From assembly GCA_051883455.1 (NCBI GenBank), contig JBJETT010000004.1, positions 186,001-250,000 of the forward strand: a DNA stretch of 64,000 nucleotides, given 5' to 3'. Positions 58,902 through 64,000 of the stretch are shown piece after piece. Each line of letters starts with the position of its first letter. Within the stretch, counting starts at the first letter, position 1. Origin of the DNA: HGM11368 sp051883455. Its GTDB lineage: Bacteria; Bacillota; Clostridia; Christensenellales; UBA3700. Under the pieces are notes generated by a model. The model was not told the origin of the DNA and did no database searches. It was given only the letters and a program-made list of their open reading frames with translations. Made by a program: the position numbers and the translations under genes.

Positions 58902-60805
58902 ACAATCCTCTTAAACATTTTGTCCAAATCATTGCGAGACAATCTTATAAGCGCAGGTCTACCGTGAGGACATTGCGTAGGCACGCCGTTTTGCATACTA
59001 GCTATCAATGACTTGATTTGCTCGTTGGTCAGCTTATCGCCCGCCTTGATTGCAGACTTACAAGCTGTCATCGCCAGTTTGTCCTTGATAAGGTCTGATT
59101 GTTTGGTGCTCTCAACGACTTTTCTTTCGTTGACAACGTCGGCAAAAAACTTGTCAAGGTTGATACTAGACAATACGGCAGGCACAGCGTTAATCTTGTA
59201 GCTAAGTCCGCCAAACTCTTCAATCTCAAAGCCTATAGCTATAAGACTTTCGCTTATAGATTCCATATATTCGAATTGGCTTGGATTGCAATCAAATACG
59301 TAAGGCACCAACAAAGGCTGTTTCGATACGTCGCCGTTATCAATTTTTTCTTTCAATTGGTCGTAGAGATAGCGCTCGTGGCAAGCGTGTTGGTCAATGA
59401 TATAAGCGTAACGTTGATATTCGAGCACAAGATACGTATCAAAAAGTTGACCCAAAATTTTCAATTCTTCATCTTGATTTTCGCATAACTCTAATTTATA
59501 TTGATTAAATTTTTCAACGTTTACACTTATGTGTCCGTTGTTGTCGCCAACTTTTCTAAGCGACGAAGTATCGCTATATCTATATTGATTGTCGCCGCAA
59601 TCGACCAAAGTTTTTTGTTTTTCTATGGCTTGTTTCAGCTCACGTTCATTTGACGATTGAGTCAAATCCGTCCCTATGCTCTCACTGCCGTTTTTGTCAA
59701 AAATATAATCAATGCTTATATTATTTTTAGAAAAACTATAGATAGTTTTTTCTGCATTATTTTGCGTATTTTCGGTGCTTTCAGCCTTGATATTGGCATT
59801 ATCAAACAAAGTTATGAGCTTTTCGTCGTCAGCCAAAGCTTCTTCAACGGCGTGATAAACTCTAGAGAATATTTGTTGAGAATTAGCAAATCTAACCTCT
59901 TTTTTGTTTGGGTGCACGTTGACGTCAACCTCGTCAAAAGGCATGATTATATTGATTACAAATATCGGATAGCACCTTGTCATCAACCTATTACCATAGG
60001 CTTGAGTAACTGCAGTTTGTACGGTAGTAGACTCTACCGTTCTACCGTTGACCACTATGGTTTGGCTATTGCGATTGTGTTTATATACCGTCTTGTCACC
60101 AACGTAGCCGTATACCCTAATATTTCCTTGAGATTTATCAAAAGGTAACATTTTGTTAGCAATATCAGTACCGAAAATCTCAAAAATCGAGTTTTCAAGT
60201 CCTCTATTTGTATCAAAAATCACCTTTCCGTCGCAATAGTAGCTAAATTTTACGTCAGGATTGGCAAATATCAAGTCAATCATCACTTGCGTTACGCTAG
60301 CCTCTTCGGCTTTAGGTTTTTTGAGGAATTTTCGTCTGACGGGGGTATTAAAAAATAGATTTGACACGGTTATCTTCGTGCCCGTAGACATACCAACCTC
60401 ACCACAATCGCCCACTTGAGAGCCGTTGACGTTGATACGATATCCTACCTCGTCGTCAGCAGTCTTACTTGCAATCTCCACTTGAGCTACGGCAGTAATC
60501 GAAGCAAGCGCCTCGCCTCTAAATCCAAGCGTAGCAATCTCGTCCAAGTCGGTAGCCTTGGCAATCTTGGACGTAGTATGAGGCAGATAACATATATTCA
60601 TATCTTCCCTATCAATACCCGACCCGTTATCTATTACGGAAATCTTAGCAAGTCCGCCCTCTTCTATCGACACAATTATTTCGTTAGCACCCGCGTCAAT
60701 AGAGTTTTCGACCAATTCTTTGACTACCGAGGCAGGTCTTTCGACCACCTCGCCTGCGGATATGAGATTGTATACCGATTTGTCTAATATATTGATTTTT
60801 GCCAT
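58898..60805 (-). CDS. mutL: DNA mismatch repair protein MutL
   Basis: A 635-residue GHKL ATPase and endonuclease. N-terminal motifs: VVKELVENSIDAGA, ISVIDNGSGIDRED, TLGFRGEALASI and GTKITVSNLFFNTPVRRKFL in outline. The C-terminal endonuclease domain has DQHACHERYLYD (the family motif DQHA-x2-E-x4-E with the last Glu replaced by Asp), ACKSAIK and CPHGRP. It lies 1 nt after mutS. Because the host has no visible MutH, an active nuclease would be expected. Confidence 0.95.
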   Translation of the reverse strand: MAKINILDKSVYNLISAGEVVERPASVVKELVENSIDAGANEIIVSIEEGGLAKISVIDNGSGIDREDMNICYLPHTTSKIAKATDLDEIATLGFRGEALASITAVAQVEIASKTADDEVGYRINVNGSQVGDCGEVGMSTGTKITVSNLFFNTPVRRKFLKKPKAEEASVTQVMIDLIFANPDVKFSYYCDGKVIFDTNRGLENSIFEIFGTDIANKMLPFDKSQGNIRVYGYVGDKTVYKHNRNSQTIVVNGRTVESTTVQTAVTQAYGNRLMTRCYPIFVINIIMPFDEVDVNVHPNKKEVRFANSQQIFSRVYHAVEEALADDEKLITLFDNANIKAESTENTQNNAEKTIYSFSKNNISIDYIFDKNGSESIGTDLTQSSNERELKQAIEKQKTLVDCGDNQYRYSDTSSLRKVGDNNGHISVNVEKFNQYKLELCENQDEELKILGQLFDTYLVLEYQRYAYIIDQHACHERYLYDQLKEKIDNGDVSKQPLLVPYVFDCNPSQFEYMESISESLIAIGFEIEEFGGLSYKINAVPAVLSSINLDKFFADVVNERKVVESTKQSDLIKDKLAMTACKSAIKAGDKLTNEQIKSLIASMQNGVPTQCPHGRPALIRLSRNDLDKMFKRIV

Positions 60806-60806
60806 A

Positions 60807-63416
60807 TTATTCCTTTACCATATTCACTAGTTCAGTCAATTTTATCAGTGCTTGTAGCGGAGTCAAGGTCTCGGTTTCTATATTCTTCAGTTCCTTGACG
60901 ACGGCTAGGGTTTTGTTTTCTTCATCCACCTTTTTAGCTTCGGCAATGAGCGGCAACTCTTCTTCCTTATGCGTAGTCAGTGGATTTTCTTCCAAGATTT
61001 TGGATATATCCTTAGCTCTGGCAATTACGCCCTTAGGAAGTCCCGCGAGCTTAGCCACTTCTATACCAAAGCTCTTATTAGTTCCACCCCTCACTATTCG
61101 GTGCAAAAATATAATTCCCTTATCCCTCTCGGTTGCCAAAATTTTGTAGTTTTTGACTCCTTCGAGCCACCCTTCCAATTCCGTCAACTCGTGATAGTGG
61201 GTAGAAAACATAGTCTTACACCTAATGCGTTTGTTGATATCTTCCGTCACGGCTCTAGCTATTGCAAGTCCGTCGAAGGTAGACGTACCTCTACCAATCT
61301 CGTCCAAAACCAATAGACTTCTAAAGGTAGCGTTTTGCAGAATAGTTGCCACCTCAACCATTTCTACCATAAATGTACTTTGTCCGTACGCCAAGTCGTC
61401 GCTCGCACCGATGCGCGTAAAAATTCTGTCTGTAATGGATATTTTCGCCGATTTTGCAGGCACGAAAGAGCCGACATGCGCCATAATGACTATCAAAGCC
61501 ACTTGTCGCATATACGTACTTTTTCCCGCCATGTTAGGACCGGTAATTATCATCGTACGATTTTGATTGTTGTCCAGCAAGGTGTCGTTGGGCACGAAAG
61601 ACCCTCTATTGGATATCTTTTCCACTACGGGGTGTCTGCCCTCGATTATCTCGATACTTTCTACCTCGTCGCCAATATTAGGCTTGACGTAATTGCCCGC
61701 TATAGCTACTTTTGCAAAGGATAACAAGGTATCTACGACGGCAACTGCCCTCGCACTTGCAAGCATCTTCGACACGACTTCGAGCAGTTTCAGCTTGATT
61801 TCTTCAAATATTTTGAGCTCTAGCGCAATAGCTTTTTCTTGCGCGCCGAGCAGTTTATCTTCGATTTCTTTCAACTCTTGAGTGATATATCTTTCACCGT
61901 TTGTGAGAGTTTGCTTGCGTTGATATCTAAAAGGCACCTTGTCTACTTGCCCCTTGCTCACTTCGATATAATATCCAAAGACCTTGTTATAGCCTATCTT
62001 CAAGGTCTTGATGCCCGTCTCTTCCTTTTCTTTGGCTTCCAGTTCGCTGAGCCACAGCTTACCTTGCGAGCCTGCCGTGCGATATTCGTCCAGCTGCCTA
62101 TTGTAGCCTTTTTTTACAAATCCTCCGTCCTTGACTACGCTAGGAGGATTGTCGTCTATGGCTTGCTCTACGAGAACGGCAATATCTTCTAAGGTATCAA
62201 TCTGTTGCATGCAATCTTTTAGCAGTCGGCTATTTGTACACTTTAACAAGGATTTTACCGTAGGCAAGGCTTGCAAAGATTGTTTTATAGCCACGAAGTC
62301 ACGCGGATTGGTATTGCCGTAAGCAACTCTAGAGGCTAGTCTTTCTAGATCTCTTACGCCAGATAAACTCTCTACAAGGTTGTTTCTCACCTTGTTATTT
62401 TCTATCAATTCTTGCACGCTATCTAGCCTAGCGTTGATGCGCTTGCTATCTCTAAGAGGTTGTTCAATCCACCTTCTTAGGTTTCTTGCGCCCATATTGG
62501 TTGATGTTTGGTCAAGTACCCACAGCAGCGTTGCTTTCTTAGAGCCGTCTCTCACCGAAGCGGTAAGCTCGAGGCTTCTTCTCGTATTGGCGTCCATCAC
62601 CAAAAATCTATTGGTCGTCACGTATTTGATATCGTCTATGTGAGGCAAAGCACGCTTTTGAGTTTCGCTTAGATAATTGACAATAGCGCCCGCAGCGCCT
62701 ATCGCAAGCTTTTTGTCGTCAAACTCATACTTTGCCAGAGTTGCTACTTTCAACTGATTAGCAAGAGCCTTGTATGCCGTGTCGTAGTCAAACGCCCATT
62801 CCGAATATTCTTGCGCTCTAGGTAGCTTGCCCATTCTCACCGATTGGCTGTTTTTCAAAGCATCACACGCTACGTGATTGGCGATAATCTCTTTTGGCGA
62901 CAACGTAGACAGCATATCTTCCACTTCACCAATCTCTACGCCGCTATCCTTTGCCTTAGATTGCGTCGCGCAAAACTCACCCGTCGACAAATCCACCCAA
63001 GCAATGGCAAAACTATTTTTATCCATGTTGGCGCAAGCAAGATAGTTGTTAGCCTTTTCTTTCAAGATATTTTCTTCTACCACTGTACCCGGCGTAATTA
63101 CTCTCACTACGTCACGCTCAACCATACCCTTGCTAGTAGCCGGGTCGGAGAGCTGTTCGCATATCGCCACTTTGTAGCCTTTGTCGATCAGTCTAGATAT
63201 ATAACTCTCAACGGCGTGATAAGGTACACCGCACATAGGCGCACGTTTTTCTAGTCCGCAATCTCTTCCCGTCAAGGTGAGGTCAAGCTCTCTCGAGGCA
63301 ACTTCCGCATCCTCAAAAAACATCTCGTAAAAGTCGCCGAGTCTAAAGAACACAAGGCAATCCTTATACTTTTCTTTTAGCGACATATAAAAATTCATCA
63401 TCGGTGAAAGAGCCAT
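60807..63416 (-). CDS. mutS: DNA mismatch repair protein MutS
   Basis: An 869-residue mismatch sensor. The start is ATG at 63416 (minus strand) with GAGGAA upstream; the TTG at 63428 overlaps miaB and is rejected. The mismatch-binding Phe-x-Glu is in FFRLGDFYEMFFEDA. The ATPase has GPNMAGKSTYMRQ, LLVLDEIGRGTSTFDGLAIA in outline (DEIGRGTSTFDG) and FSTHYHELTELE. The C-terminal dimerisation region is present. It lies 1 nt after miaB. Confidence 0.96.
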   Translation of the reverse strand: MALSPMMNFYMSLKEKYKDCLVFFRLGDFYEMFFEDAEVASRELDLTLTGRDCGLEKRAPMCGVPYHAVESYISRLIDKGYKVAICEQLSDPATSKGMVERDVVRVITPGTVVEENILKEKANNYLACANMDKNSFAIAWVDLSTGEFCATQSKAKDSGVEIGEVEDMLSTLSPKEIIANHVACDALKNSQSVRMGKLPRAQEYSEWAFDYDTAYKALANQLKVATLAKYEFDDKKLAIGAAGAIVNYLSETQKRALPHIDDIKYVTTNRFLVMDANTRRSLELTASVRDGSKKATLLWVLDQTSTNMGARNLRRWIEQPLRDSKRINARLDSVQELIENNKVRNNLVESLSGVRDLERLASRVAYGNTNPRDFVAIKQSLQALPTVKSLLKCTNSRLLKDCMQQIDTLEDIAVLVEQAIDDNPPSVVKDGGFVKKGYNRQLDEYRTAGSQGKLWLSELEAKEKEETGIKTLKIGYNKVFGYYIEVSKGQVDKVPFRYQRKQTLTNGERYITQELKEIEDKLLGAQEKAIALELKIFEEIKLKLLEVVSKMLASARAVAVVDTLLSFAKVAIAGNYVKPNIGDEVESIEIIEGRHPVVEKISNRGSFVPNDTLLDNNQNRTMIITGPNMAGKSTYMRQVALIVIMAHVGSFVPAKSAKISITDRIFTRIGASDDLAYGQSTFMVEMVEVATILQNATFRSLLVLDEIGRGTSTFDGLAIARAVTEDINKRIRCKTMFSTHYHELTELEGWLEGVKNYKILATERDKGIIFLHRIVRGGTNKSFGIEVAKLAGLPKGVIARAKDISKILEENPLTTHKEEELPLIAEAKKVDEENKTLAVVKELKNIETETLTPLQALIKLTELVNMVKE

Positions 63417-63417
63417 A

Positions 63418-64000
63418 CTATTCCTCAACTTTTCCGTACAAAACGGCTGATTTTGACTTAACTACTTTTACGTTTACGAACTTACCCACCATCGAGCTAT
63501 CTCCCTCGAAGTTGACGAGTCTGCCTGAGTCGGTTCTACCCATAACGTAACCGTCTAGTTTGTCGTTAACGTCCTCGCACAACACTTCAAAGGTCTTATT
63601 TTCGTATCCTTTAGAGAGCTTTGCAGTAATCTCGTTTTGTACTTCGATTAGTTTCATAATTCTCTCTTTGGACACGCTAGCGGGCACTTGTGGCATTTTG
63701 GCGGCTACAGTGCCTCGTCTTACCGAATACACGAAGGTAAATGCAGTCGAAAACTCAACCCTCTTCACTATATCCAAGGTATCCTCGAAGTCCTTATCCT
63801 CTTCGTACGGGAAGCCCACCATAATATCGGTTGTAATTCCGCAATCGGGTATCTTAGACCTGATATCGTCAACCACTTTGAGATAATAATCTCTCGTATA
63901 GTGCCTATTCATCAGCTTAAGTATCTTGTCCGAGCCCGACTGAATAGGTAGATGGATATTGTTACATATACTCTTACTGCCAGCAATTATATCCACCACG
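63418..64000 (-). CDS. miaB: tRNA-2-methylthio-N6-dimethylallyladenosine synthase, C-terminal part
   Basis: The last ~194 residues of a radical-SAM methylthiotransferase; the gene continues beyond the window. It shows NIHLPIQSGSDKILKLMNR and the TRDYYLKVVDDIRSKIPD stretch, TTDIMVGFPYEEDKDFEDTL in outline, and a C-terminal TRAM domain (about the last 65 residues). The Fe-S cluster motifs lie outside. First visible gene of the minus-strand repair/tRNA-modification operon. Confidence 0.94.
   Translation of the reverse strand, partial: VVDIIAGSKSICNNIHLPIQSGSDKILKLMNRHYTRDYYLKVVDDIRSKIPDCGITTDIMVGFPYEEDKDFEDTLDIVKRVEFSTAFTFVYSVRRGTVAAKMPQVPASVSKERIMKLIEVQNEITAKLSKGYENKTFEVLCEDVNDKLDGYVMGRTDSGRLVNFEGDSSMVGKFVNVKVVKSKSAVLYGKVEE

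Overview
The window looks like a chromosomal contig from an uncultured, spore-forming member of the Clostridia, read with the standard bacterial code (TAA, TAG and TGA all end clear genes). The evidence is a complete set of Clostridia-type gene neighbourhoods: fts genes followed by spoIIGA-sigE-sigG, then sigK, an eight-gene spoIIIA operon and spoIVB. A run of exactly 100 N inside a tandem repeat suggests a draft or metagenome assembly. I cannot name the genus.

Layout. 1-8.06 kb: end of murA, ftsQ, ftsA, ftsZ, spoIIGA, sigE, sigG, a PRC-barrel gene, nrdR and sigK, with a repeat-rich 490-bp spacer at 6.3-6.8 kb. 8.1-13.3 kb: RNase P RNA, rarA, an ABC-type exporter, ruvX and a DUF1292 gene with a cysteine-rich tail. 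13.3-32.7 kb: the long translation, envelope and isoprenoid block rpsB-tsf-pyrH-frr-uppS-cdsA-dxr-rseP-ispG, a PolC-like gene that lacks its polymerase, then rimP-nusA-rnpM-ylxQ-infB-rbfA-nrnA-truB-ribF and an endonuclease IV-like gene. 32.8-39.2 kb: aminopeptidase P, efp and spoIIIAA-AH. 39.2-49.8 kb: Asp23-like gene, nusB, folD, xseAB, ispA, dxs, tlyA, nadK, argR, recN, spoIVB. 49.9-50.6 kb: a 149-bp tandem array built from the 3' end of a tRNA-Trp gene, broken by the N gap, then the tRNA itself on the minus strand. 50.7-56.6 kb: proC, rnhA, a membrane-anchored PadR-like regulator, a small membrane protein, a tyrosine recombinase and lexA. 56.7-64 kb (minus strand): miaB-mutS-mutL-miaA-ynbB.

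How the genes fit together. Sigma E, G and K, the SpoIIIA channel, SpoIIGA and the SpoIVB protease form most of the mother-cell/forespore signalling chain of endospore formation. Dxs, Dxr, IspG, IspA and UppS are MEP/isoprenoid steps leading to undecaprenyl phosphate for the wall. RimP, NusA, RnpM, IF2, RbfA, TruB, S2, EF-Ts, RRF and EF-P serve transcription and translation. MutS, MutL, RecN, RarA, RuvX, XseAB and LexA serve DNA repair.

Main surprises. (1) Five genes (ftsA, spoIIGA, rarA, nadK, xer) have a perfect TATAAT exactly 6 nt before the ATG and no Shine-Dalgarno, so their mRNAs should be leaderless, while most other genes carry AAGGAG-type sites. (2) The tRNA-Trp-derived tandem array has a good promoter pointing into it from the antisense side. 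(3) The gene at the polC position keeps the PolC N-terminal, OB and exonuclease parts but lacks the PHP and polymerase domains. (4) Two terminator-like hairpins contain the ribosome-binding site of the next gene. (5) A 125-nt nested inverted-repeat element lies at 6.3 kb, with a truncated second copy. (6) spo0A is missing from its usual place after spoIVB.
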